Below, one piece after another: positions 1-12,178 of a stretch of 64,000 nt of DNA. Position 1 is the first letter of the stretch. Every line of letters begins with the position of its first letter. This stretch comes from Haemonchus contortus (taxonomy: Eukaryota > Nematoda > Chromadorea > Rhabditida > Trichostrongylidae), in contig LS997562.1 of the NCBI GenBank assembly GCA_000469685.2, forward strand, positions 41,244,345-41,308,344, in the 5' to 3' direction. The position numbers and the translations under genes are program-made. The notes below the pieces were generated by a model. That model worked only from the letters and a program-made list of their open reading frames with translations. It did not search any database and was not told the DNA's origin.

Positions 1-606
1 GTGTTCTCTAATGCATGTGTTTCAAGGTCGACTGCACTGTTGCTCGTAGAGGAGGGTCGCATTGTGCTATGGCGCTCTTAACCAGTGGTGTAAACATAGG
101 GTTCATCTGACTGCGATTAATGCTGCGTGCGGATGCGAACGCATTTCCTGTTGAGCGGTGTTTCCAGGTGAAGTTCAATCCCAGATTTAATACACTTTTC
201 GCACATCAAATCAGATGGAAACTTCGTCTGCATATTTCTTCGTCGTTCTCGTTCATCTTCAACTGCACTCGCGCTCTCTTACCCATCTGTCATCTTTGTC
301 ATCGCATATTATCTCTCGTTCAGTCTTGGTGCATCATCATCGGCTGGCGACACTTTCACTTTAGATGCGCCGTACCGATATATGTAAATTTCAGCCGATG
401 TTGTGCGAGAATGGTAATCTCCTATGGGCTGACAGTACGTCTTTTGGTTTTCCGTATATTTTGCTTTCAAATTCGTTTACAACTGATACACCCTATCCTT
501 CCATTTCTGTCCTTTTCGTTTATATGTCTCTGGAATTGATCGATTTCGCATTTCGTACTGATGACTGGTTGGGCTAAGTTTTCATTTTTTGCCCTTTACC
601 CTTTCA

Positions 607-1730
607 TTACTTTGGAATGGCAATTTCTCGCCGTCGAACCACAAAATAATGAGGTTTGCCGTGAACAAGCAGTGAATTAAAGGATAGAGTTCTGAATTTG
701 CCCAAGCCTGCTTGAGGACGCACCACGCATTCGATTTTTGCGTCGAAGCTGTGCGTATTTGGCTGATACTGTACAATTAACTGCGAGGATGTGAACGGAC
801 CGATGTGCACGCTGTTAGCCCAGCTGAGCTTGTTACCGGACAGCATGAGAGGCTTTGGTCTGGTGGACTAAACAGATATTGATCCAGGATTTGTTCTGTG
901 GATTACAGTGTAACAGCGGCGCCATTTGGCAGCAGCGCAATTCCTCCTATAAGTGTTTACTACGAAACATTTAGTCTTGTTCAAGTAGCGGATATTAGGC
1001 CCTTGAAGGGCGTCTAAGAGTGTGAACTCGTCAGAATATTGGCTCTAGACAATCGTGAATGATACGAGCATTAAAACTCGTCGTTTTTTCGGTTTGTGGG
1101 TTCTACCATTCGTAATGTCAATGCATATCTTACGATGGTAGCAACCCCACGATTGCTGAATCTCTAACTACGAGCAGCGCGTGTTTGGGATATGGACGAG
1201 TTGTCGCGTACTCAGTGAGTTCAGGAACATGTTCATGGTGCGCTTCTTTGAGGTTCAACAACACACCCATTTTACTTCCAGCTGTCTCCTCTCGGTATGT
1301 TTGCACATTGACTGGGAGGGTATCGATCCAGGATGTTGTTTTTTAGTTCCCACCTAATTACTTTTGTAATTTGTGTTCTTCGAGGAGATAGACATTGTGC
1401 ACATCATCCCTTTATTGAACTGCTTCTGCAAAATTTTCCGAGGAAAAGAGAATTCTTTTGCATTTTTCAAGGTGAGGAAATCGGACGTCTGTTGCAGGGT
1501 TTTTCCATAAGAATTCGTTCCAGTCTTCTCAGTGTACTATTGATCGGCCGGCACTAATTCTCCCGGATCCTTTAGGACTCTTCGCGAAAATTCGATTATT
1601 TTGAATTGTTACATATCCTATAATGAAAATGACCTTTTCTCTTTGTGGTGCGTTCAGTCGCCCCACAGCAGGTTTCGGTTCAAATTCAGGTCTGTTGCCC
1701 TCTTGGACTTTCAGGTCCACCTTAGAGAGC
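607..1730 (-). CDS. 3' end of an unidentified minus-strand gene (partial)
   Basis: The terminal exon is the best supported part: complement 607-867, opened by a good acceptor (CTGTTTAG before 867) and closed by TAA at 607-609, giving 86 residues with even codon use and no low-complexity. It includes LSWANSVHIGPF and ends HYFVVRRREIAIPK. A second coding-like block, complement 1634-1730 (32 codons, containing EGNRPEFEPKPAVGRLN), ends in phase 0 at GAAAAG|GTCATT, which matches the phase-0 start of the terminal exon. A third open stretch near complement 1150-1310 (containing LLNLKEAHHEHVPELTEY) could be an intermediate exon, but I could not find a phase-consistent join. I do not recognise the protein family. 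The 5' part must lie at higher coordinates and was not found. The terminal exon alone is fairly likely real; the joining is tentative. Confidence 0.42.
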
Positions 1731-2202
1731 CTAATGAGCTGGTTCCATCTCCCGAAGTCATTGTAATGACAGATAAACATTCAGAGCTATCGTTTGGGTG
1801 AAACACGCGAGTAGAAGCATCAAAGGCTGGTTAATCATTACCAAATTCTTTACTCTTTCACTTTCACTGCTGAAAGAGATTGTTGGAGTAAGATACTTGG
1901 CAAGATACTGCTTGATCGGACAATGACTTTATTGTTAGTAATACTATATGGATCAGCGACCACAATTCTAACAGCTGGTGAGTGGTGCCTTCTGGAAGAG
2001 GACTCATTATCAATCCCAAGGGTGTTCTATAGTTGCTGGGCGTTGCCTATTTCCATTACATCCTTCAATCGTTAGTCTTAGGGCGTCGTGCGTCTTACCT
2101 ATTAGTATATCGAGTATGTCAAAGCCTTTTTTCCTACATGCATCCTCATTCTAACGAATGATTCGCTCACCAACAGACACTGAGAATATGCTGTCAAATA
2201 TG

Positions 2203-2614
2203 GAAAATGTAGTTGGGGGGGGGGGGGGCACCCATCCGAAGGTCAGTATATCAATAAATGAACTCAGTCTAACGTGTCAGTCCTTGTTATATCAGCACTG
2301 TATCGGATGCGTAAAGGATGATGGGAACCGACCACCTTAGCTGTTTTATGCGGTTTCAGCTAAAGAAATTTAGTTTCCCAAATAAGCCTAGGTAGGATAG
2401 GAGCATCTGGGTGACTGGGATGATTACCTCCTGCAAAAAAAAAGAGAAAAAAAAGAAAATTTGCCCACCGCGGTGCTCCTTCTCTACGGAAGCCCTTATT
2501 CAAAAACTGGCATGTCCGTGATATAACACGGCATAACGCGTTTCATTGAGTTCATTTCTTGATATACCGACATTGTGATAGGTGCCCCCCCCCCCCCCCC
2601 CCAACTACATTTTC
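2203..2614. mobile_element. MITE with G/C-tract terminal inverted repeats, copy 1
   Basis: A 412-bp non-coding element with long terminal inverted repeats. The left end reads GAAAATGTAGTTG followed by a run of G, then a stretch ending near AAATGAACTCA. The right end is its reverse complement: TGAGTTCATTT, a run of C, then CAACTACATTTTC. The interior has no reading frame of note. A second copy in the opposite orientation lies at 56002-56477, with the interior recognisable throughout (for example the CACCGCGGTGCTCC block). The homopolymer runs differ in length between ends and copies, as expected for slippage. Confidence 0.8.
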
Positions 2615-3700
2615 ACCCTGAGATCAGTAGCGAGTAAAAGCCTGATACCCCTTATGTTCATGCTAATATGTAAAACCATCGTAATTTTTCTTATTTTCTT
2701 TTGCATTTATGTTTAATCTTGTTTGTCATTCATCATTCCTATCAGTTGATAGGGCCGCATACAGCGCAAAGGTCGTTGATGATTAATCGTACTGGGTGAT
2801 ACCACGGGACGAAGTGTGTCCGTCGTTATCAATTAATACCACGCTGCTGATCAATTGATATCAACCAGCTGTATTCCTTACCTTTCTTGATCGCTCTACT
2901 GGAGGAGAGCTCAGTTATGTTGACCTGGTAAATCCCACGCGAAGCCATATGAATAGCTACAAATTGGTTGAGTTACTGGGGCGACCTATACATTTGTTAT
3001 GATCTTTGCTGTGTTAGCGCTATCATCACCCACCAATCTAACCTTCGACTTACCTCCCGACCGCGACTACAACGGTCGTTGTCGAAGCTGCTTTATACGA
3101 TGGTCATTTTCTTCTGATATTCAATTATAAGCGTACGCCCAATACCTGGAACTTACAAACCAATCCAGGGTGATTTCTAGACTCCTTGAAGGCCATAAGA
3201 GTTGTCATTGTGGCCCTACGGAGATGACGGCACAAAGCGTCGATGTCATTTTTGGGAAAGTTATGTAATTTGTTGGTGAAATCTAATGGTCAAAAGGTAA
3301 TTCCTGGTAATGCCCCTCACTCCGATGGGTTACTTGCACTTGTGCTTGTGTTTAACTTCATCAGATGTATAGCCTCTTTGCTAATTTTCTTGGCGGACGT
3401 CGGAAAGGAAGAATGCACTCGAAGTAAGGTATTCTACGGATTATGGTGAAGTAAAGACTGGATCCGGACAGAGTTTATGTTTAACGAAGGTCTTATGCGT
3501 ATCTCGATCCCATTGAAAAACATTATTCAAGGGGCACGAGGTTTGCTTTTGCAAAGAGTGTTGAGCGTTTTTCTTCCTTTTGACGAATGAAAATTGCCCA
3601 TACTTTCTCCTTGCATGGCGGCGGCCTGTGGCGAGCTCATTTTCAAAATTATGCTGATATGGAGAGCCACATAATTATCGAGGCGTGCCAGCCTCATTCA

Positions 3701-3883
3701 TCACCTCTTAGAATTCGCTTGGGAGTCTTGGGAAATTACGTCCTTGGTTACTGTAGTAATTCGCCTGGGAGGTCGGGTAACTATTTTCTTGGTTACTGTA
3801 GTGCTTATTATCCCTTCAGGTACAGTTGCATACTGCTGAGCGCCATTGAAGGTAGCTTTGAAGGTGCTCTTCGGTGATTTCAA
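3701..3883 (-). other. Coding-like open stretch, possible lost or terminal exon
   Basis: About 55 codons on the minus strand ending in TGA at 3701, with a protein-like composition and an internal repeat: TTVTKKIVTRPPRR is followed by TTVTKDVISQDSQAN. The repeat reflects a diverged 45-bp duplication in the DNA. The upstream side lacks a pyrimidine-rich acceptor: the nearest AGs follow CACCGA and CTTCAA. It could be a remnant of an exon or chance. No family recognised. Confidence 0.2.
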
Positions 3884-6800
3884 CCGTATTCAATTTTGTT
3901 TTTCGAAGTTGATCGTGTCATACCGGTAATGCCGCGAATAACTGAAGGCTTTCTTTATGTTTCTTACTTTTTCTATAAGTCCCTGGTACATTTAAGGTTT
4001 TCTGTGTAGATCGCTTTGTAAGCTTGTCTACATGCATCACTATCGAACGACTTTTTGCGCTGTTTTCATTTCTCTATAAAAGAGTTTTTAAGAAAGTCCT
4101 CGAAAAGAGTTTTCGTGGAGCATTACGTCAGCAGCATGGTAAGGACGTTGATAGCCACTTCAGTGGTCGTGTTTCGAAAGAACACGATAGTGCTATTGAC
4201 CCGAGTCGCACGCGATGAAGAGGGGCGATGGACCGTAGATTCATGCTTTGTCCGACTGGTTGTCCGATTGGTTAGCCCATGCAGCCACTGCACACACACC
4301 ATGTATTATTCATAATGCTGAGACACTTCTTCCTCGAACAATTCTGTTGTTTCCTTTTTTTATTTTCTATTTCCTTCACCTGCAGAAGGGTCATCAGGTT
4401 CATTGGATGGCACCTTTAGAACACTTTTCTATTTTATTCCTTCATTATACGAATGAATGCGTTGGGGAGCTTTATGAGCGAACTCACCTTGTGAGCTGCT
4501 CGGCGCTTTCTAGGCAAGCTTGGCTAGCAGCCCAAATTCGATAAACCACACAAGACCAAGAAGAAGCCTTGATGAGCTGTAAATTTCTGCGGAAGCCTGT
4601 TTGAATTGATTTTATGTCCTTGTAGCTCCGCGAACTGACAAAGACTTCAGTTGTTACTCTGAATCTCTTCGGAGACACTCTTATACGATGTTGTCTTGCC
4701 TGTCGGAGAGATATTCACATTTCCGCCGCCACTACTATGATACGGCACCGGTAAGCCTACACCTTATCGCTTCTATTTCAAAAAGAAATCAGTTCAAAGG
4801 TCAGTTGAAGACCATATTTCTTCTATTGTTTTCTAAAGGTGGTTTAGGTGAGGACACATATATTGCATGAATATCGGCTGGCTCGGCATTGCCCTAGGCC
4901 GACCCTTAACTTTTGAGGCAGCTGTTTGGTACCAATCTCGTTTGGGAGGATAAAATCACTGTCTAGAACATTGCTACCTGCTCACACACCCCTATAATTT
5001 TGACTACAGCTCGAATAATCTAAGATCTCAAAGTCAAAGCGACAGAATTTGACCAATGTTTTCGAATCCCGTTTCTTGTCACTATGGAGGCCATCGTTAT
5101 ATACAGCAGGGATGCTTTCTTGAAGATCCTCCATTTTGTTTTTAGCGCTTTATGCGGTCGATATGTAGGAGATGCTTGAGCAGCTGTTTTTTCTTCTTCT
5201 GCAAGGATTTCTCCCCCGCCCGTGCACTCCGGTTTGCAATCAGCGCAGACATTGTGCTTTGGTTGAGAATATGTTGCATTGGACTGGTTTTCACCATCGC
5301 TACATAGCCTGCTGTATACTTTGTTTTCCCATTTTTTTCATAATTGTCCCCAATTCAGCCATTTATTTTCTTTTCCGCACAGCACTCTTTCCACGAATAG
5401 GAGAGCTGAGTCCGGATTCTCAATCGATCCTTCCCTTCCTTACGACATCCCTCCGTCTCGAGCTGTTCTTATCCAGTCGAAGTGCTTTCAAAGTGGTTCA
5501 CCGAAAGATACTTCAAGTGCTCTTGTTCTCGCTAAGAAATCAATATTTTCACGAAAGTCGCTGAGTTTATAACTCTGGAACCTAGCTTAAATTCATGCAG
5601 GGGAATCCAATAACCACCTATCAAGTGGGATTGGTTTTCTGCTTGGAAAGTACAATATCGCTCAATTCAATTTGAATGTGAATGAATGGCCTTTGAGTGA
5701 AGTAGTTCTCGACCAAGGACCACTTACAGAACCTACTGCATGAACTATCCATCACCACTTTGCGTACTTCCAAACTTCCGAAGAGGGCGACGTATCCACC
5801 TTGTAACACTTCTAGTGCTGTTGAAGAAGCTCTTCACGGTTAAGTCCACGGCCAAGTCGTCCCTGAGGATTGCGGATCCTCGTTGTAGTTATATCGAGAG
5901 AGAATAATCGAACGCAGCTTAATGCAGAATGGCCAAAGTTTACGTCTAACGAGGGTCCAAAGACATGCCCTTGAGTATATGCAGGGTACTTGAAGATATG
6001 TACTAACGCGGCTGTACTCCATTCTTACGACGAGTCTTCAAGAGACACACGCTATGTTTGTCTCCTCTTCTACATCCGAGGGACCACTCACAAGTTATTC
6101 AAATGCAAATTTCGGACTGGTTTATCTGTCGAATCCCTTTACGTTTGTTTACACCCATTTTTAAACAAAACATTCTCTCCATTCTAGTCCTCGCCTTGCC
6201 TATTCAACATCCAGCCTTTTTTGAGTAAAGATTAATAATCAATATGGTGCAGAAGGGGGTTTAGTCACCGCATCAACGGCGCATACCACCTCCTCCGAGT
6301 CAGCTGTTGCTTCGAGAAATGGTGTATTATTCGATTCTGTGGGAATTTCATATCGATTGGTATTCCACTGAACATTTGGTTTGCATGCCGTTTGTCATAT
6401 CTATGAGACCGTCGTCATTTCCGCTGTGAGGGATAAACAATGATCGTGAAGGTGATGTGCAGGATCATCTGAGACGGTCGTCGTTTCCGCTGTAAAGGAT
6501 AAACAATGGTGGTGAAGGTGATGCGGAGCATCTTCAGTCGCAATGTAATTTTTGCTTACATTGCTCTAGCTTCATAAATGGGTCATTTCTTAGTAATGTG
6601 TTCGTTTGGCAACTATTAATGCTCCATGATTATACTAGTAATTGCAGGTAATGATTGAGTGTTTTAACTGAACTTGAAAGGCAACGCAATGTTGAGATTG
6701 CAGCACCCTGTAAGTTGTTGGAGCCGAGGTTGTGCTTGGGTCTAGTTTCAGGTCCATTTAATCTGATCTTTTATCATAAAACCTACCTACGTATTCGTCC

Positions 6801-8011
6801 TCGACATGAAATGCTACAGGCCCTTCATTTTCGCGGTGTCGCTTTTGTGTCGGCTCCCTTCCTGTTTACAACCTTGCTTTCTTTGTCCTGATGGATATTT
6901 ACGACCTGCAAATATGTAGTTACAAGACCTAATGTTTCCTATGGCTACATAAATCAATGCATAACATGGCTTATATAACTGTACTTGTTTGGGTAAATCG
7001 GAGCTCTTGCACTCTCTTTTAATGTTGTCGATGGACTGACCTTTTTTATAGTCGTTTTGATTGTCGCAATCGGTCACTCTGCTGATTTGAACAATCACGG
7101 CTTGGTAAATATTTTTCTCGTCCGTATTCAGATGCAGCACTGATTGATCAGCAGGTGATCAGGAATCGGTGCACAGAATTTGGCGGGTATGCATAGCGGC
7201 TTGCAACCCCAAATGCAGCAAATTGTCGGCTCTAGCTGACAAATCCGTTCCATTTCGAAAAAACTTCGGTGCGATACTTCTCCTATAGTCGGTCATCTCA
7301 CAATAGCATCCAATCGCAGGGTTTTTGTCGATTTTCGCGTTCCTCTATGGTGAGCAAATACTGGCTGAATACGTGACTCGGTGACAAAGGACGATTCACG
7401 CGATTTCTTTTCGAATATAAAACGAATATTTTTGGATGTTCTGCTAATCGAACGATTCAAAAACATATCGAATGTAAGGAATATTTTTTTGTGGGAATTT
7501 CAATAGCGTGACTAACGAGAGTTACAGTTTGGAGAGTTACGCATTGTAAGGTTCTAATTACAATTAGTCTGCTTTCACACATATTTCAATAGAGATATGC
7601 AATTAGCGGACAGCAATCAGTGACACCTCACTTTGTAGCCGTTATAAATGAGTCACGCGAACAGGGAACGATACATTGTGTGTAGCGGCTGGTCAGGATG
7701 AATCGCGCCTGAGTCGTCGTCTGATCGATTTTAAGTCTTTCTTTTCTCTACTGATAATCATTATTGATTGATTGCTATATGTGTGGTCGATTGTTGATCA
7801 TTTGGGAGGGGTATGTAGGGTAGTGGGCCAGCCCCCCTATCGTGACGACCTCTCGCAGAAAGGCCGCTTTCTACGATTTTGTTATTGTACAGGTGAGAGA
7901 GGGTAGACAGGAGATGAGGTGTGGTTCCCAGTTCCTCTTCATCTTCAATTTGTTTAGCACTTAAGGAGCCCTGCACTGAAAAGCAATCAGTGTAATATTG
8001 GTGACCATTAT

Positions 8012-8204
8012 AGGAGCAAAGTGGGAGTTGAGATGTTTCAAGTGCACGAAATACGACATGTACCGGCATCGATTACCGCACGTGTCGAAAAAGAGATTGC
8101 GCAACGAGATTCCGCAGATCGCTTGTACTATGAGGGCAACCTTCGTAATATCTCAGATCTCGTCTCAGATGAAAAAGTTGAAGATTGCGGTACCACAAAA
8201 GGTT
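8012..8204 (+). other. Candidate isolated exon
   Basis: After a weak acceptor (CCATTATAG, ending at 8014) a frame stays open through residues such as VPASITARVEKEIAQRDSAD and NLRNISDLVSDEKVEDCG, with a possible donor AAAG|GTTGGA near 8204. Composition and third-position use are protein-like. However, two other frames are also open over this interval, and no neighbouring exon could be joined to it. It lies 1.7 kb upstream of the coiled-coil gene and might be an unrecognised first exon of that or another gene. Confidence 0.22.
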
Positions 8205-9944
8205 GGATAGTATCCATTTGTTCATCGTCGTTCTCCAAATTCCAGCATTACCGAGATGCATAAAAAACCGCGCGCTACGAATCCCGTTCTCTTTACAGAT
8301 CGTAACCGGGATGGCTGCTTAGATCCTTGGGTTTCTTACCCTTTTTTGTATGAATGTGTAAGAATATGGTTAACTGGAGTGTATTTTGTATTTTATCTAA
8401 TGGAGGAGGAGACAAGGTAAATGGCGCTCGTGGACTTAAAAGGTAAGGGTGAGTGTCCCGCCTATACAGCGGGGGGCCGGACGATTACAATTTGCACGCG
8501 AGGTCGTCGTCGGCGACGGTTTGAGCATCCACTCAATACTATCGACCAGTATGGGCATATTTGATGTGTTCCGCGAAATTCCATCATCCTCCAGTTTTCC
8601 ACTTCTTAGACAGTGCTGGCGCTGACACAGCGACTATGATCCTTATCGAGCGCGCGTAATTACAAGGCTAGCTCTCAAGACTGCTTGCTTATTGACTACT
8701 TTTTCCCATGAGGGCGAAAGCGGAAATTCGGAACGTTTCCAATCAGTTGTGCTACTTTCAGTCTCTTTGGCTTCACCAAATTTGCTTAACGCTCTTTCGC
8801 GACTGCGTGTGAATGTTCATCCTACTGACGCAATCAAGACCTATGGGAACAGCTAAGCACGCCACATTCCTTTGCTGCGCATATGCTAATGAATTTTTAA
8901 ATTTCAGAATCATTCGCTTAGATTTTTACATTCGTCCAATTTCGGTCATGTATCGCTGAATTCAAACACAATCTTATTACTACAGTTAAGCCATTACAGC
9001 TTGTTTGAAGGTTTTCTACGAAACATGTGAATCTCAGCTCCAAATCCTGTCAATATAAAATGTAAGTCATCCTTTCCCAACAGCACAGTTTTCCGTGCAG
9101 CCTGCCTCTTGTTACTTCACTGTTTTTACTATTATGATGGTGCTTGGTCAGTAGCGACAGCCATCGTTTCGTTGTAGGAGCCAAAATGCTCTTAATGCCT
9201 CCCGCCACGATGCTATCGAATTACTGTAACATAAGCCGTTTTGTCCTCTAGGAAATTCTGTCTTACTATTCATCTGTTGCTGAAAGTGTCCCCTTACTTG
9301 TCGTGTTTGGCCTTGCGCGTCGTCAGGTTTTATAATCAACCAGTCTTTCCTCCTCTCCAAGACAGCAATTTCTACGAATATCGATCCACCTTCTCCAAAA
9401 CGGCTGTCTCTTGAGAACGAGATTCCCACAGATAGTATTGACTGGGTGATACGCCTTCATTTGCACAGCTCCCAGTCCACTACATGTTCTTTATTGGGGT
9501 GAGTCAGTGGTTGCTATTGCATAGGGCAGCCTTTGTTGGTTCTGTTGACCTTTTATGTGCTGGCGTATCTTCGGGTGTTGCGTATTAGTTACCATAACTT
9601 CAGGACTTGCTATGAAAGATTATGGAACCGTTTACGAATACCTCATGGGTATATTTCAGTGGTCCTTTGGACAGTAGGACGTGGAGTATATGTAGAAAAA
9701 AGACCTAATGATTTACGTTAGCGCTATTGTAGTATTGACTGGATGACGATATTTACCTCGGGAGATTAGGACGCTCTTAGCAAACATACGGCAGTCTAAC
9801 CGACCAGAGAATTGTGCAACCTCTTCAACTTTCTTTACTGTTGTGATCCTTCATTTACCATTGATTGCTCGTCTTGTTTTTCGCGATTCCGCCTTTTCCT
9901 TAGAGAAAGATATATGTTCAAAGACGTCATTATTACAGAAAGAG

Positions 9945-12178
9945 ATGAATATGTTCCCGAATATGAATCACCCATCACAGCACGGTCATCATGTACCTTG
10001 TGGACCATTCGTTCATGTAAGTAGCTTTTTTTTCTCAGTAGTCTACCTATTCACATTTCGTTTTTTGCGTGATTATTGGAAATTTTTAATCGAATTCTTA
10101 GTAAACTATGTTTTTGTTATTACCTTCATATTCCATTACCATTTTATTGGCTGCTAGTCTTTTCAAACTCACATGAAATGAAGTTTGCAACCGAGCAATG
10201 AGGCCAATTCAGACCCTTTTCAAGGCTTTCCGGCTGAATATCTAATAATGGCTGGAATCCCTGTCATGGATAAGCGAGTGATCTGGCTTCTTCGCAATAC
10301 TTGTTTTCGTATTCCACCAACAGGCTTACTTTAATAGATGATGAATCGTAATAAACAAGTTTTCTGGGGTGCCTCCCGTGAAAGCAACACATCGCATGGC
10401 TGTAGGGTATAGTGATAAAGGGATAATAACATATGGGAAAAGAACCGTTTTTGTGAACTGCTTCTAATGCAGGATTGGCTAACGTCTTCTAATCCCCTTC
10501 TAATCTTCGTCTTCTTGTGTCTTCTATTAGTAACCTGGCAAATAGCTGTTACTGAAATCGACGTTTTTCTCATTTAGCCCGGTGTGTATCCGCAAACCAG
10601 TCAACAACAACCAGTAAGTGGAACAGATATGAAATCGCTGCATGTACAGTTGCAAAGGGAACGAGCCTTACGTGAAAATGCCGAACGTGAGCTGCACCAG
10701 TTGAAAGTGCGTTTATCTTGACCACTTTTCCTTTTTCTTTCTTTAATAGTATTGTTTATTGCTGTATTTGTTATTGTTTTATTTGTTTTCAAGTGCAATT
10801 TTGTTCGCTCACATTTTCTTTGGGCCGGATTCGTTCTAAAAGTAGAAAAGTTCCTGCCAACAACCAATAATTTATTTACTCTCACATCATGACAACTAGT
10901 TTTCCCGCTCAAACGAAAGTTGACAAATCGAGGTTCTCCTGTTCCTAAGAACTCTACTAATCCTGAGTGATGCGTCAGTTATTAGGCCATTAATATTAAT
11001 AGGATACCCGTGAGTCGGCATAGCAGATCTAATCCTTCCGGCGCCTATTTCGGTCTCAACAGCTCATTAATCACTCCACCTGCATCGTGAATGAATGGTC
11101 TAGGATAGCCTGGTGCATTTTATATATGCGGACGGCCGGGATACAGAAAAAAGCAGCAATTTGTGCTTGCACGAGCATTTCCGATGGCGAAATTAAGCAT
11201 AGGACAGTCTATATAACTTTTTCAGGGATATGCGTCGGATTTGACTAGAAATCTACAATACTCATATTGGGTGATCTCCCAGTTGCAGCAGGCGATAAGA
11301 TTAAATGTGAGCATGAATTGCTTTTTGTTAGCGAATTTTTCAACCAGAATCCGTACAAGTTCGGCTATCCATTCAGAATTTAAATCAAGCTCAAACCGTC
11401 GAAGCCTCGGAACTGCAAGAGAAAGTAGATCGATTGCAACAAGAGAATGATTTGCTGAGAAAAGCTTTGCAGACAAGCGAGGTGAGCTTTTTTTCTCATA
11501 TTGATTTTGTTCCAGAATTGGATTTATTCTTCTGCCCCATTGTGTTGCACTGCCGGGGGTATGCTATTGGATTCATTAGGAAACGATATCCGCCCAGGCC
11601 GAAGCCTTAACTCCCGGGATAGGCGATTTGGTATCAGACTTCTCTGGAAGGGCAAAGTGTCAGCTGTCTGCCCCCTACCCCTGCCCACTGATATAAATCA
11701 TATATCAGTTTAGGTTACGGGTTTAGGTCTTATAGTTCAGAGGGTTGTTGACTGCGTGGGTTGATCCCAGAGCAAGGTTGATCAATGCAAAATTTTTTTT
11801 AATCTGGCCTTTCTGTTGAAATTGGTGGAGATGCCCATTGAGAAATCCTAGTCACTCCTAGGCATTCCTTGCCCCCTTCTCCCACTAATTTCTTGGCACA
11901 CGAATTCCTCAACTGTCATTTGAGATTTACAACTCTTATTTTAGATTTGCTTAGTTCAGGTAAAAGTTGAATGCAAAAGTGAAGAGAAGTTGACGGATGG
12001 TGGTTTCGATGTTAATGAAATAGTGGGTTTGATATAATTCCAAGCTCCTTTTTTATATTTACTCCGCTTACACTTTTCTTGTTTTCAGTATGGAACGAAG
12101 AATGAGTTATTGTTGATGGCCCTCAATTATGATATGACCAGTAGACCGAAGGAGTCGACTACTACTACTAGTTCATGA
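9945..12178 (+). CDS. Small coiled-coil protein A, five or six exons
   Basis: Exons: 9945-10016, 10578-10706, 11226-11306, 11377-11481, optional 15-nt microexon 11945-11959, and 12089-12178 (stop TGA 12176-12178), giving 158 or 163 residues. Every intron is phase 0 with GT/AG ends; the intron before 11377 is a typical 70 nt. The start ATG lies six bases after a TTACAG acceptor, so it may be trans-spliced, or 9939-9944 may belong to a longer exon. The N-terminus is His-rich (HPSQHGHHVPCG). Two Leu/Glu/Gln/Arg-rich blocks look like coiled coils: LQRERALRENAERELHQLK and LQEKVDRLQQENDLLRKAL. The C-terminus is Ser/Thr-rich. No signal peptide or membrane segment is seen. I do not recognise the family. 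The gene at 20710-24901 has the same plan and is probably a diverged paralogue. An alternative ending runs past 11959 in frame to TAA near 12037. Confidence 0.7.
11570..11665 (+). repeat. SINE fragment inside intron of coiled-coil gene A
   Basis: Matches the body of the tRNA-derived SINE described at 32154-32458. The shared landmarks are GATATCCGCCCAGGCC and TTGGTATCAGACTTCTCTGG. The copy is strongly diverged and lacks the promoter boxes. Confidence 0.55.

Larger units (their letters stand above)
1731..9944. other. Largely non-coding interval with weak coding-like islands
   Basis: Apart from the MITE at 2203-2614, I see no gene I can model here. Two stretches read like coding sequence but lack a full set of splice signals: complement 3701-3883 and plus 8012-8204 (listed separately). 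A diverged 45-bp direct repeat lies at about 3712-3801, and a short SINE-like fragment at about 4925-4970. The remaining open frames are short, overlap in several frames, and use codons without bias. Confidence 0.5.

Noticed and set aside
120..539. 139-codon plus-strand open frame at the left edge
   Set aside because: Composition is rich in Phe/Ile/Leu/Cys/Arg as expected from random T-rich DNA; no splice or homology signal.
11332..11376. Earlier acceptor for exon 4 of coiled-coil gene A at 11331
   Set aside because: It would leave an intron of only 25 nt. The acceptor at 11376 gives a 70-nt intron and the same frame.
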